A stretch of DNA of 64,000 nt from contig CM045762.1 of NCBI GenBank assembly GCA_025200525.1, positions 74,583,217 to 74,647,216 of the forward strand, given 5' to 3'. Positions within the stretch are counted from its first letter, which is position 1; each line of letters starts with the position of its first letter. Shown piece by piece: positions 1-10,411 of this stretch. The position numbers and the translations under genes were made by a program. The notes under the pieces were generated by a model. The model did not search any database, was not told the origin of the DNA, and was given only the letters and a program-made list of their open reading frames with translations. This stretch comes from Camellia lanceoleosa. Its lineage: Eukaryota > Streptophyta > Magnoliopsida > Ericales > Theaceae.

Positions 1-413
1 TCATCATCCACCATCTCCGAGCATCGCCGTCCGTGGTGAATCAAACTAAAGTCACCTTCAACATCGGTCTTTGGGAAAATCTCAAACAGTTTCTCCATTT
101 CCAAAACCCATGCCTCGCCTTCATTGGCTCAATACCTCCGTAAAACCTTGGTGGTCTCATCTTCTTGAACTCCCCGATCAAAGCTATTGTGCCATCTCCA
201 TATAAAATTTGGGGTGGAGCGACTTGTGGCATCGGGGAGGTGGAGGAGGGACTACATTTCGCCATTCGCTGCTTCGGCTGGGTCGATGTAGTACTAGCGT
301 CTTCGCTGTCTTATTTGCCTTAACTCACGGGTCAATCCTTCCATTAATCTTTCCATTCTGTCCAATCTGTCTTCAGACTGATCTCGGGCAAGTGGAGGTC
401 TACCTCTCCTCAT
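1..413 (-). pseudogene. Ty3/gypsy gag, N-terminal part, broken and cut by window edge
   Basis: Gag is the structural polyprotein that packages retrotransposon RNA in cytoplasmic particles. On the minus strand an ATG at 413 opens an Arg-rich start (MRRGRPP), as in chromovirus-type gags, and the frame soon meets a stop. A second frame (265 to 41) then carries the hallmark of the retrotransposon gag domain: F-K-K-M-R-P-P-R-F-Y-G-G followed by a Trp/Lys-rich stretch. It shifts frame again near 110. At least one in-frame stop and two frameshifts are therefore needed to read it, so it is dead. It lies directly downstream of the primer-binding site and LTR, as a 5' gag should. The rest of gag-pol would lie left of base 1. 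The family call is firm; the chromovirus assignment is inference from the start and the PBS. Confidence 0.75.
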
Positions 414-612
414 GATACTATGAGTATACAAAGTGTGACTTTAAAGCAAGTAAACAAATAACTCCGCAGGCAAGTAACAAATAAGCAAGTCAAGGCAATG
501 CACACCTTGTTCAAATAGCAAGCAATATGATGCAACCCTAGCATCTTTCTAAATGGAATCCTATGCTCTTTAGGACTCGAGTGTGTGAATCAACGTACTA
601 TGAGGAACTTGT

Positions 613-624
613 GCTCTGATACCA
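613..624 (-). other. Primer-binding site (initiator Met tRNA type)
   Basis: Read on the minus strand this is TGGTATCAGAGC, the classic complement of the 3' end of initiator tRNA-Met. It sits three bases inside the LTR boundary at 628 and fixes the element as minus-strand. Confidence 0.88.
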
Positions 625-627
625 CTC

Positions 628-3472
628 TGTCAACCTCGCCTCAAAGAGGGTGGGTGCCGAGATGGCCAAGAATCCGTAATTACCAAAGGCCGGCACAAAA
701 TTTCACACACATCGAGTAATCATAGGGCTCACATATGCGAAGCGAATAAACTAAATACAAATGGTCCTTGAGAGTGCATAGATCAAATGTAAATGCATAC
801 ATAATGAATCGCACCTCGGCAGATAACAAAACAAATACAAGTTACATCCTCGATCAAAAGGCTTCTCACCGACATATACAAATCTGTGATTCTGAGCAAA
901 GAAGCATGATTTTCAAGAATGCCAAGTAACACATATGCCGAGGTAATCACAAAACACCGATGTAAGCAAGTCAAGTCGGCATAACAAAAATCCCAAAACA
1001 AGCTGTACAAATACTTCTAGGCGTCGCCGCCCCGCCTCATCACCTACATATATATAGAGAGGGGTGAGCTTGGAAACTCGATGAATGGTACTAGAAATAA
1101 AGGTTTGCATGAATAATAGCCGAGTCTGCCAAAACAAAGCATATCAAAACCATTCAAACAATAGCCGAGGTTCCCGCCAAGCGAAGAATATCAAGTTGCA
1201 TGCGAACAAGAGATGAACCGTATTCATCTGTCAAATCCTACCGCATAAAGCAATACAAAGATTAAACAAGTAGTAGCCGAGGTTCCTTCCAAAACAAGAC
1301 AAATCAAGTTGTATCGTATCAAGTGATGAACCGTATTCATCCAACAAGTCTTACAAGTCAAAACATTTGCCGAGATAGGACAAGTAGTAGGCGAGGGAAT
1401 CTTCAAGACAAAACATATCAAGCTTATATGACTTAGGCCCATGACCCTTTTTCACCGAAGTTTGTGACTTAGGCCCGTAGCCCTTTTTCACCAAGTGGTG
1501 CTACAAAAGTTTAAAGTCCTCTAGCACAAGGGACTTGTGTTACTTAGGCCCGTAGTCCGCTTTTAACATTTATCTTAGCAAGATAGGACCGTATCCTTTT
1601 AACAAGATGTCTGCGAAAGTTTAGAGTCCTCCAAAGACAAGGGACTTTCCAAAGAAAGGACCGTATCCTTTTAACAAGATGTATCTTGAAAGTTTAGAGT
1701 CCTCCAAAGACAAGGGACTTTCCAAAGAAAGGACCGTATCCTTTTAACAAGATGTACGCGAAAGTTTAGAGTCCTCCAAAGACAAGGGACTTTCCAAAGA
1801 AAGGACCGTATCCTTTTAACAAGATGTCTTTGAAAGTTTAGAGTCCTCCAAAGACAAGGGACTTTCCAAAGAAAGGACCGTATCCTTTTAACAAGATGTA
1901 TCATGAAAGTTTAGAGTCCTCCAAAGACAAGGGACTTTCCAAAGAAAACCGAAACAAAGCTCAACTCATTACAAGGACATCATCAAGACGAAGTTCATAC
2001 TTACCTTTTCATCTAGTGTGCTAAAGTTTAGAGTCCTCCAAAGACAGGGACTTTCAAGAATACCATCAAAACAAGCTCATATACAAAACATCAAAATAGG
2101 TGATCATTCATGCTTAGCGATACTTTTACCAAAGCGAAACAAGCAAGATTTATCAAAAGCTTTATAACATAGCTTTATTAAAAGCACCACTCACCTCGGT
2201 CTTCGTGTGTAGGCTCAAGCAAAGATCAAAGTCCTACAATCACATAGCAAACCATACTCTCAAAACGAGCTTCACATACATGCAAGGAATCAAAACATTA
2301 TTTCCCATCACAGGAAGTGCACTTGGGTACCATCCAGGTCTAGCCGAGGTCCTACACCTCCCGCCGAGGTGTGGACTCGAAGCCAAAACAAGGCAAAGTT
2401 AGGAAAACCCGAGTTTCCTTTCAAAGGGCACGAAGAACAAGATCATGCATGCTGAAATCCAACTCACATATACGAAATCTGGGGTTTTCAAGCTAAGAGT
2501 TCAAAAACGTGGACTAGGGTACTCATTCGAGAAAATTATGCAAGAACAAACACAAAACATGATTCTTGTTCCAAACTTTCGGATCAAAACAAGGTTCTCC
2601 TTTAAGAACACAAGAACAACATTTTTCTCTTTCAAAACCAAGTTCAAATCAATGCATGACATGCAAAACAGATCCAATCATGCAATGCATCTAGATGATC
2701 AATAAGAACAATCGATGTAGAACAAGAATCTAACCTCAAAACTGAAATCCAACGGTTCGATCTTCCACGATCAAGCTCGGAGCTCAACTCTCACACTAAA
2801 ATTCTAACTCCAAGTTCTAGAGCTTCTCTCTCTAAACAAGACAAAGATTTGAGACCAAATCATAATCAAAAGTTACACAATGATGTATTATAGGCACATG
2901 CCTGTCATAGCCTTCAGCTCGGACACGTGGCATCACCGGATTGGTGCAGTTAGAAAGGTGACTGCTAGACAAGACAAGTCTCTGACAAAGCGTACACAAC
3001 ACGCTTGGCGGCTAAGCACGCAGGCTAGAAATGACCTCGGCCAAAGACAAGACTTCGGCAACAGGTCAACAAAGACAAAGGCTAGGGAGGACGACACTTG
3101 ACTAAGCTGTGCCACACCTTGGCCTGGGTGTACCACATCTCGGCCTAGGCCATACCTGCCCAAGAACAAAGATTACAAGCACAAAACATCTCGGCCTCGG
3201 CGATACACACTTCGGCCCAAAAGGTAACATCTCGGCAAACATGCCGGGGTGAAGATGGAGGTCGGCTAAGGTTCCAAAACTGCTCAAAACGCAAAGGCTC
3301 AAAGGCAAACTATGCTGAGCTGACCTCGGCTACGCTCCAAACAAAACACGAATTCCAGCGACTTACAATAAAACAAAGCAAAACAAGGCAAGTATCAAGA
3401 TTACAAACTTGACAATTCAAGGTCATACACAATACATGCAAGCAAGACTGATTCAAAGTGAGGGTTGTTACA
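628..3472 (-). mobile_element. 5' LTR of a minus-strand Ty3/gypsy element
   Basis: The LTR runs from TGTCAACC at 628 to GGTTGTTACA at 3472, giving matching inverted ends. The tRNA-Met PBS lies just outside the low end and gag lies beyond it. At about 2.85 kb it is long, as in several plant chromovirus lineages. On the minus strand a TATATATA box near 1046-1056 lies within the LTR about 420 bp from the PBS, a sensible place for the transcript start. The LTR carries a 72-bp tandem array (separate entry) and repeated CCGAGG/CCTCGG words. The partner LTR lies outside the window, so neither age nor target duplication can be read. Confidence 0.8.
1587..1955. repeat. 72-bp tandem repeat inside the LTR, about five copies
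   Basis: The unit starts GACCGTATCCTTTTAACAAG and returns at 1587, 1659, 1732, 1804 and 1876, so the period is 72-73 bp. A 4-5 base segment after AAGATGT differs in every copy (ctgc, atctt, acgc, cttt, atcat) while the rest is nearly identical. Degenerate relatives extend from about 1430 to 1586 and reappear at 2028-2055. A repeated peptide can be read from it only because 72 is a multiple of three. Confidence 0.92.
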
Positions 3473-4899
3473 TCGTCTCTATAAATTCTCACGGTGCGTA
3501 TCATCCAAAATATAATTTTTTTTTTGTTCCTTTGCTGATATTCACAGCATGAATAATATAAGTTGCTCATAAAAGGGAAAAAAAATTGAAGAAAAGGAGA
3601 AGAAAGAAAGAAAGAATAAGTAAATTACCTTTATTTTAAAGTTAGTTGCCAACTTGCCATGTTGCATAAGATTTTATTTTTATTTGAAATGATTTCTTCT
3701 TTCCCTGTTTACCTAAATTGATCTAGTATTATGTTTACCTAAATTTAGTCAATATATTTTTATTTGAAATGATTTCTTCTTTCCCTTTTTGGTATTGTCA
3801 TGTGTCATCCCCTTTCCAATCCACTCTAAGCTCAACATTGAATGTTGGCTTTTATTTGTTTCTCAGTAAATAACATCACTTATTGATGCATGCAGGTAAG
3901 GTTCCTCTTACTGCAAGTGAAGTTTTTCTGGTATGCAGTTAATTTGCATTGCTCTGGTTGGAAAATTTTGTGGTAATCTTCTGGTTCTCATTGAGAGCTA
4001 GCTTTCAAAACTATGCTAATTCATTTTCAAAATAACATTAGTCAACATTCATTTTCTTTTTCACTTGGTTCAGCACTTGTTGAATTGAACACTATTATAA
4101 CATTTAATATTTACTATTCATCTTTGACTATATAACACTGCCAGATTCAAGATGATTTTTGATTTATCATATGATTTGCTGACACATACCATGCACTACA
4201 GAGACCCAAATACGTAGGTTGCCCATGTTGTCATGTGCTGCACACCACCCAAACACTGGTGTGGATTTTTCTACACAAATAGTTGGCTATATTGATGAGG
4301 CCAAACACGTATAATATAGTGGGCTCATTCCAAATTATCTTAGTGCTTTTTGAATTTTATTTATTTTTATTTTTGGTTTCTTCATGATGGTTGCTAGTGC
4401 TATTTCTATCACATTATCACGCATGTTCCATAACTTTTGAGTAATTTGTTAATGTGTATTGTTGTTGATAATGTCTAATAATGTTTTTATTATATCCAAA
4501 CTTGTCCAATTCTCATAGATGTCTTATTTTGATTTAAGTGCAGGCATTTGGAGTACCACCTTAGCAGTCATGGCAGAAAGTGAACTTAATGTTATGAAGT
4601 AGTAGTGTGTCATGATCTACTCATGTCTGTAAATATTTTTAATTTTTTGTTATGTCATAAATTTCCATTGGTCAATTTGTATTTTTTTAAAAATAGTTGT
4701 GGTTTAATTGGTTCCAAAATTATTTTGAATGTTAAAGGTGATCAAATGTTCGAGTTATTGTGAATTGTGTAATAATTTGAATTTTGCTTTTGTTAGTCTC
4801 TTTTTTTATTTTTTTTGGGAGGAAGGAATATATATTTTTTATTAGATTTTGTTGTTTTATTATAAATTTATTTGGGAAGAATTCTGATTTGGTTTGGAT
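3473..4899. other. AT-rich segment, possibly interior of a CACTA element
   Basis: No open frame of note and no recognisable domain. There are intron-like T-rich stretches and a possible spliced 3' gene end near 4540-4605, where an AG acceptor is followed by a short frame ending in two stops. Because a CACTA terminus follows at 5142, this may be the decayed 3' part of its transposase gene. No transposase motif is visible, so this stays a guess. The left end of that CACTA element is not found, and the gypsy LTR ending at 3472 may have inserted into it. Confidence 0.3.
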
Positions 4900-5142
4900 T
4901 TTTTTTTTTTTTAAAAGAGGCTTTTAGCGACGTTTTCAAGAAAACGCCACTATGTAATTATATGCCGGCGTTTAAAAAACGCCGCAAAAAGATCGATACG
5001 GCGTTTACAAAACGTCGCTAAGTTATAGCGACGGCCGCATCTTCGACGCAAATTTTAAAACGCCGGTAAAGGTTTTTCTGACGTTTTTGACAGCTTTAGC
5101 GACGTTTTTGAAACGCCAGTAAAAGCTAATTTTCCTGCAGTG
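4900..5142. mobile_element. Terminus of a CACTA (En/Spm) transposon with subterminal repeats
   Basis: The right boundary is CAGTG at 5138-5142. Its reverse complement starts CACTGCAGGAAAATTAGC, a typical CACTA-superfamily end. Before it, from about 4915, lie at least eight copies in both orientations of a motif related to GCGACGTTTT / AAAACGCCGC. Such subterminal repeats are binding sites for the TnpA-type protein in this superfamily. The following three bases (ata) would be one half of the 3-bp target duplication. Confidence 0.8.
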
Positions 5143-5349
5143 ATAATATCTTGACATGCACCCACCAACCTGGAACTAATCAATGAAAATATGGTAGATG
5201 CCCCGACAAGATACTGCCCTGGACCAAACTATAATTTCATGCGTGTTGGAATAAATAATTTTTGATGTCCCCATTTTGTTTGCATTTATTGAAATTATCA
5301 CTGAATTTTAAATATTTTATTTCACTTTCCACTGACGTATATTAGGCAT

Positions 5350-5747
5350 AAGCAACCTTTTCTTTGGACAAAGGTAGAGCTTTGATTTGAAATGCCACCA
5401 ACTAAAATGATTATTTTATATTTGATCATCGTCATTTTATTTGCAGTAGTGTAGTGGTTGTTTCTAGCTTAGCATATAACTTTTCAATCACGCTTATTCA
5501 TGATTCTCATCCAAACTATATAACCCAAATATAAGTTTCAATAATCCTTAATCATGAAAGCAACGTTTTCTTTGGACAAAGGTAGAGCTTTGATTTGAAA
5601 TGTCACCAACTAAAATGATTATTTTATATTTGATCATTGTCATTTTCTTTGCAGTAGTGTAGTGGTTATTTCTAGCTTAGCATATAACTTTTCAGTCACG
5701 CTTATTCATGATTCTGATCCAAATCATATAATCCAAATATAAGTTTC
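5350..5747. repeat. 208-bp direct tandem duplication
   Basis: The sequence beginning AAGCAAC at 5350 repeats from 5558 with a handful of differences. The second copy is interrupted at 5748 by a solo LTR and resumes at about 6292 with the same AATAATCCTcAATCATGA text. The duplication therefore predates the LTR insertion. No coding content is seen. Confidence 0.9.
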
Positions 5748-6286
5748 TGTCGGGACATAATTTTTGAATAGCAATACGTAGCTGAGGTGGTACTGAAGTG
5801 TCAGCCGAAGTGCCACGTGTCCTGATCATGATGCCGAGGTAATCTTGGCTAGGCCGAGGTTATCTCTGAGGATACTGGAGTCCGGAATAAACGGATAAGG
5901 GACAAAAGTCCTAGAATGATAGAACACTTCAGTTTGGATAAAGATAATACTCTTAGAGAGTTTATTTCAATCCTCTTGGGAGTCCAAGATTAGCAGTAAT
6001 CGAAAGTCCATTAAAGTTAGATTTCTATTGGGACTAGGATTGTGTTTGCTATAAAAGGGAGGCACCCTCGTGGGTCTAAGGTACGCTTTTTATATTCTGA
6101 ATACTGAGTTAAGTACTTTTGTTATCTTTAAGAGATAACTGATTTGATCGTCAGAGTGCTCTCGGATGGACGAAACACCGCCGGAATCTCTTCTTTCTGT
6201 AACAGGTCGTTCGGGCTTAATCTGTTCTACCGGTGCTATTCAGCTGAATACTAATTTGACAGTGTAGTCAGAAATCGACTCACACA
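5748..6286 (+). mobile_element. Solo LTR (539 bp)
   Basis: The sequence begins TGTCGGGACA and ends ACACA. It contains a TATAAAAG box at about 6053-6060 followed by a transcribed-looking leader, so it reads on the plus strand. The flanks are gtttc (5743-5747) and atttc (6287-6291), a 5-bp target duplication with one change. The intact empty site is visible in the neighbouring tandem copy at 5531-5548. No PBS or internal region follows, so this is a product of LTR-LTR recombination. Gypsy affiliation is likely from the GC-rich, CGG-bearing U5-like part but is not proven. Confidence 0.82.
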
Positions 6287-6496
6287 ATTTCAATAATCCT
6301 CAATCATGATTTTCATCCAAACCATATAATCTAAATAGTGTGAAACGCGTAGAGCCTTGTGGAAAGGTACCTTCTGTACGTTTATACTCTCAATAATTGA
6401 GGACTTTTTAATTGTGAGAATCAAAATAGGGGAATTTTTTTTAAAGTTTCTAATATTAAAATTTTATAAAATAAATGACATATAATATTTTTATAG

Positions 6497-6737
6497 TAGT
6501 CAAGGTCTCTAGATATTTCTATAAAGAAAATTCAATTCAGAGAAATTTTGCTTGACTCAAAAAAATTTCACCTCGACTCAGAGAAATTTCAATTTTCACA
6601 AAGAAATTTTTGAAATTTCTCTATGATCATACCAGAGAAATTTCGAAATTTCTCTAAATCGATTGAAATTTCTCTGAGTCAGGCAAAATTTCTCTAAATT
6701 GAATTTTCTCTATGAAAATGTTGAGGGACCTTAGCTA
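6497..6737. mobile_element. Palindromic foldback MITE (about 240 bp)
   Basis: The arms AGTCAAGGTCTCT...AGAAAATTCAATTCAGAGAAA and their reverse complement (right end AGGGACCTTAGCT) pair over most of the element, leaving a small loop near 6620. Multiple AGAGAAATTTC words occur in both orientations. It could fold into one long hairpin. No coding capacity. Confidence 0.75.
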
Positions 6738-7639
6738 ATAAAAAAAATATCTTGAACCTCTCATACTACATAAAGTTGGAGATGGATGTTTTACTAATTT
6801 TTCTATCAAATTATTATAATACTATCGGAAATCAAACTATTATTATAGATTTGTTTAAAATATAAATTTTAAGTTTAAATTAAAAATATATTTTTTATAT
6901 TATTTAAGTGGTGAAAATATTTTTTCTAATGTCAATCAATGGTGATAGGCTCAAGTCGTGTGGCCCTCTGCGAATGAGAGAATGCCACTTGACGAAAGAA
7001 GAGAAAGAGTTTCATGAAAATTGAGTTATTCACTTTTAAAAATAATATACATATAGATATAGATAAATAAGTAAATTTTTTAAATTTTTAAATTTTTTTG
7101 TTGTTTTGTTTGTCAAAAAGTAAGTAAATATTTTTTAAGTAAAATATTGCGAGAATTGCATAGAAGTGGTGGTTAGAAAAAAATAAATTAAATTAAATTA
7201 AAAATAGTGAAGATTATAAATATTAATTATTAAAATCATAAATTTTTTCACTATTATGTAATAATTTTTCAAAACTTATCCTGAATGGTAATTTTACATC
7301 ATAAAATATAAAATAATTTACATTTAAAAATTCTATAAATTATTTATTTTCTCATCACGGTTGAAACTAGTCGACGTACATATCAAGTTTTATTATGTTC
7401 ATACACATTTAACGTCTTTATTCATTCTCTCTTTACATACACATAGAAATACATTATACATATACATATATTATAGTTGAACAATTGATAAGAATTAGGT
7501 TTTGAAATGATTTTTTTTTTTGTTATATTTAAATCTTTATCTTATTTTATTCTTTAGTAATTATATAAAAATAGAATTTGTATACAATAAATTTATATGT
7601 AATAATTTGTCACATTTATAAACACTCATTGGAAGTTAA
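6738..7639. other. AT-rich intergenic DNA
   Basis: Very AT-rich, without an open frame of note, RNA gene or recognisable repeat. Confidence 0.6.
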
Positions 7640-7788
7640 GGCCTTGTTTGGGTAGACTAAATAAGTCCACACTTTTTATCTTTTTATCTTTTTTGAGTTA
7701 CATTAATCAACATCTTCTCTTTATTTTTTTACACATCTTTTTATAAAAAGTCAAAAAGTACACTTATTTAAAACATTCCAAACAACCC
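7640..7788. mobile_element. MITE with inverted ends and TTAA flanks (149 bp)
   Basis: The left end GGCCTTGTTTGGGT and the right end (reverse complement GGGTTGTTTGGAAT) are inverted repeats, and TTAA stands at both sides (7636-7639 and 7789-7792). Ends containing GTTTGG are common in plant MITEs. The superfamily is uncertain: TTA/TAA duplications suggest PIF/Harbinger. Confidence 0.65.
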
Positions 7789-8010
7789 TTAAATTCCTCA
7801 TTATTATAGTTCATAATTGTAAAAGTAACATTGACATATAATTTATATTCAATTCTACATGAAAATTATGTAGGAATATCATTTTTATTTAAGCTTTTTT
7901 GAAAATAAAAAATAAAAAAATTCTCTATAACTGGTTTCGCCCCTCCAATCAAACCTCTCATCTCTATTGCACACGTGTAGAGGAATAAGAATGCAGAGGA
8001 ATAACCAACT

Positions 8011-8245
8011 AAGCCTCCGTTTGGGAGGTAGGTTGGCTTTTTAATTTTTTGGCTTTTTTGGTTATTTAGTTTAGGCTAAAAATTTGGTTTGAGAAAGATT
8101 TTTTGACTTTTTTGATTTTTTTTGTGAGAGAAGAGTGTAATGATGATTATGAGTTGGATGTAATGTTTTGTTTGTTGTGACTAAAATAGTCTATTTTGTC
8201 TTTTGTAACTATTTTAGCCACAAACCAACTTGCCAAACAACACAC
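8011..8245. mobile_element. MITE, same family as the copy at 44994-45240
   Basis: It starts GCCTCCGTTTGGGAGG and ends with a degenerate inverted copy (GCCAAACAAC). Internal words such as GGCTTTTTGG, TTTTTTGACTTTTTTGA and the ATGATTATGAGTTGGATG block recur in reverse orientation in the MITE at 44994-45240. TAA/TTA lies next to the left end, as expected for Tourist-like elements. No coding content. Confidence 0.65.
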
Positions 8246-9783
8246 AAATCTAGTTGATTTACGCTATTAAGTTTAAAGTGAGTTTTCAAGAGTAATGCAT
8301 TCAAGCAATATTATAAGCATTTAATTGTACTTTCATAAACTTTAAGGGTGTATTTGTAATTTAACTTAAATTATTATACATAATTGACCAAATAAACTAT
8401 TCAATCATGGTAGATAAGATAAAAAAAAATTATTCCACTCATTCATATTTTCTTTCAGTATTTCATCATGCTTATATTTATTAATTATTTTTTTTTTTTT
8501 TTCTTTTTTGAAGTGAGTATTTATTATGCTCTTATGATTCCACGGATATGCAACAATATAGTCCAAAGTACTGTCTGGTGTTTCCTCTGCAATCCATTGC
8601 AAGATTTGCAGATAGCTGAGCAAAATGCTAAGGTGAGCTATTCTTTGCTTAAACTTTTGTTTGATCACATCCATGGTTTAAAACAAACCACATAAAACTT
8701 TTACAGTTAAGACTCTAATTGATAGCTATTGTTTCATTTCTCTTTCTTCATGGGTTGATCATGTTCTGTTTCAATTTAATAAATACACTTTGCAAAAGCT
8801 ATATTTTTCAAATTTTGCATTTTATTGTTTAGGTTTGGTAAGACATTAAGCTACGCAAAGGTGAAGAAAATTGATTTTGAAAATTCTTGTGAGTCTTGCC
8901 GGTATCAAGGAAGCAAGGAGATCTAAAATCTCACGTGGTGCTAAAATCTTAGTGGTATCTCTTCTTATTTTGCAGACTTACATGTTTAAATTGTCTACTC
9001 TTTTAAGTTTTTGTTACTATTTTCGTCGAATGTTTTCATTTCTCTTTATGATGCTTCATGTTTCTGTAGAATTTTCTTTCCTGCACATCATTTATTCAAA
9101 GTTGAATGTCTCTCACCATAACTCGGGATTGAGAAAGGTTGATGGTGTTGGATTTGTATGGTTCATGTCTTGGTCATGCTGTTTTCTTGAACCTTTGAGA
9201 GGTTAAAATCTATCTTTCTTTTCCTTTCTCAAATCAAGGGTTTTTTTTTTTTTTTTTTTTAATGCTAATTCTGGGCGTAGACTTATCCGTAAGTAGATCA
9301 AATACATGTAGATAATTTGGATAAAATAATTTCACACAAGAGGGTCTATTGTACATTCTGATGCGGTTGAATTATTAAAGGAAAGGATACCTTCAGGGAT
9401 GGGCTTCTAGACAAGAGGGTTCTATCCTAGCCTGTATGGCCCATATTACTCCCATTTTGAAAATTTAAATTGTTAATTTTGTAGGTTCATTTTTATATTC
9501 ATAAAAAAAATTAAATCGATTTGATAATCGTAATTTATTCAATATGTCACATATTTTTTTTTTTAAAAAAAAAAGACAACAAGTGTATTTTTTTAAAATA
9601 AACTATCTATTTATTTATTTTCATCTATTTTATTTATTTATTTGGTGATAAATATGATAAATTAATACGCTACAATTATTTTTGTGAATAATATCGATGA
9701 AGAGTCCTACAAAATAAATTATTCATATCATCAAAACGAGACCCATAATAGAATCTACGAATCTAGAAAAAACACCCTTCAAT
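8246..9783. other. AT-rich DNA with unassigned short open frames
   Basis: Short frames occur on both strands (minus 8674-8405, plus 8871-9206), but neither matches a family I recognise. A long T tract interrupts at 9241-9260. A segment near 8540-8575 is shared with 43955-43990 (see findings), which points to an old repeat rather than a gene. Confidence 0.4.
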
Positions 9784-10403
9784 CAGGGCCATAAGGCCAT
9801 GGCCTGGGGCCCCTCAAAATTGGCTCAAAAAAATGGCCCCTTCTATTATAATTTAGTGTAATATGTTAGGTATGTTTTAAGTTTAAAAAAATAAAAAAGA
9901 GACCCAAACTAACTTAAAATAAATTGACCCATTAAAAAATTAAAAGGTCATTTAAAAAAATTAGCATTGTTATCCATTGAAAATAGACCCAAAAAAGGGG
10001 TCTCTCTTATTATAGTTTAGTCTAATATATTAAGTATATTTTAAGTCCAAAAAAAATTAAGGCCCAAATTAACTTAAAATAAATTAATCCATTAAAAAAT
10101 TAAAAGGCCCATTTAAAATAATTAGTATTGTTATTCATTGAAAATGATTTTGCAAAAAAAATTAGATTATGTAAGTATGATTGATTTATTTACTTCTAAA
10201 AATACAAGAAGAGTGAGGATCAAGCGATACTTATTAGTTATTGTAATGTAATGCTAAGTATTTTTTGTGATTTTGACACAAATCTTTTGTTCTTTACTTT
10301 CAATTTTTTTTTTTCATTCAATGAAAAAAAAAATGTGAAAGACCCCAGAAATTTATTAGTTGATTATCGGTTTTGAGCCCCGAAAATCTCAGGGCCGGGC
10401 CTG
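9784..10403. mobile_element. Non-autonomous hAT element (620 bp) with 8-bp TSD
   Basis: It starts CAGGGCC and ends GGGCCTG, and the outer parts are imperfect inverted repeats reaching the GGGGC...GGCTC / GAGCCCC block. It is flanked by a perfect 8-bp duplication, ccttcaat (9776-9783 and 10404-10411), the size made by hAT transposases. Inside, a block of about 178 bp is tandemly duplicated: both copies have TATTATAxTTTAGT then GTTATxCATTGAAAAT. There is no transposase frame, so mobility would have depended on a partner. Confidence 0.87.
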
Positions 10404-10411
10404 CCTTCAAT

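Noticed and set aside
1671..1904. Minus-strand open frame with three perfect peptide repeats
   Set aside because: It is the 72-bp LTR array read in a frame that happens to lack stops; the unit length is a multiple of three and no domain is present.
7640..7788. miRNA precursor
   Set aside because: Inverted ends with flanking TTAA are explained by a MITE; no mature-miRNA-like stem could be argued by eye.
8405..8674. Minus-strand 89-codon frame with gene-like amino-acid mix
   Set aside because: No family recognised, no start context or partner exons; part of it is the short block shared with 43955. Kept only as an unassigned segment.
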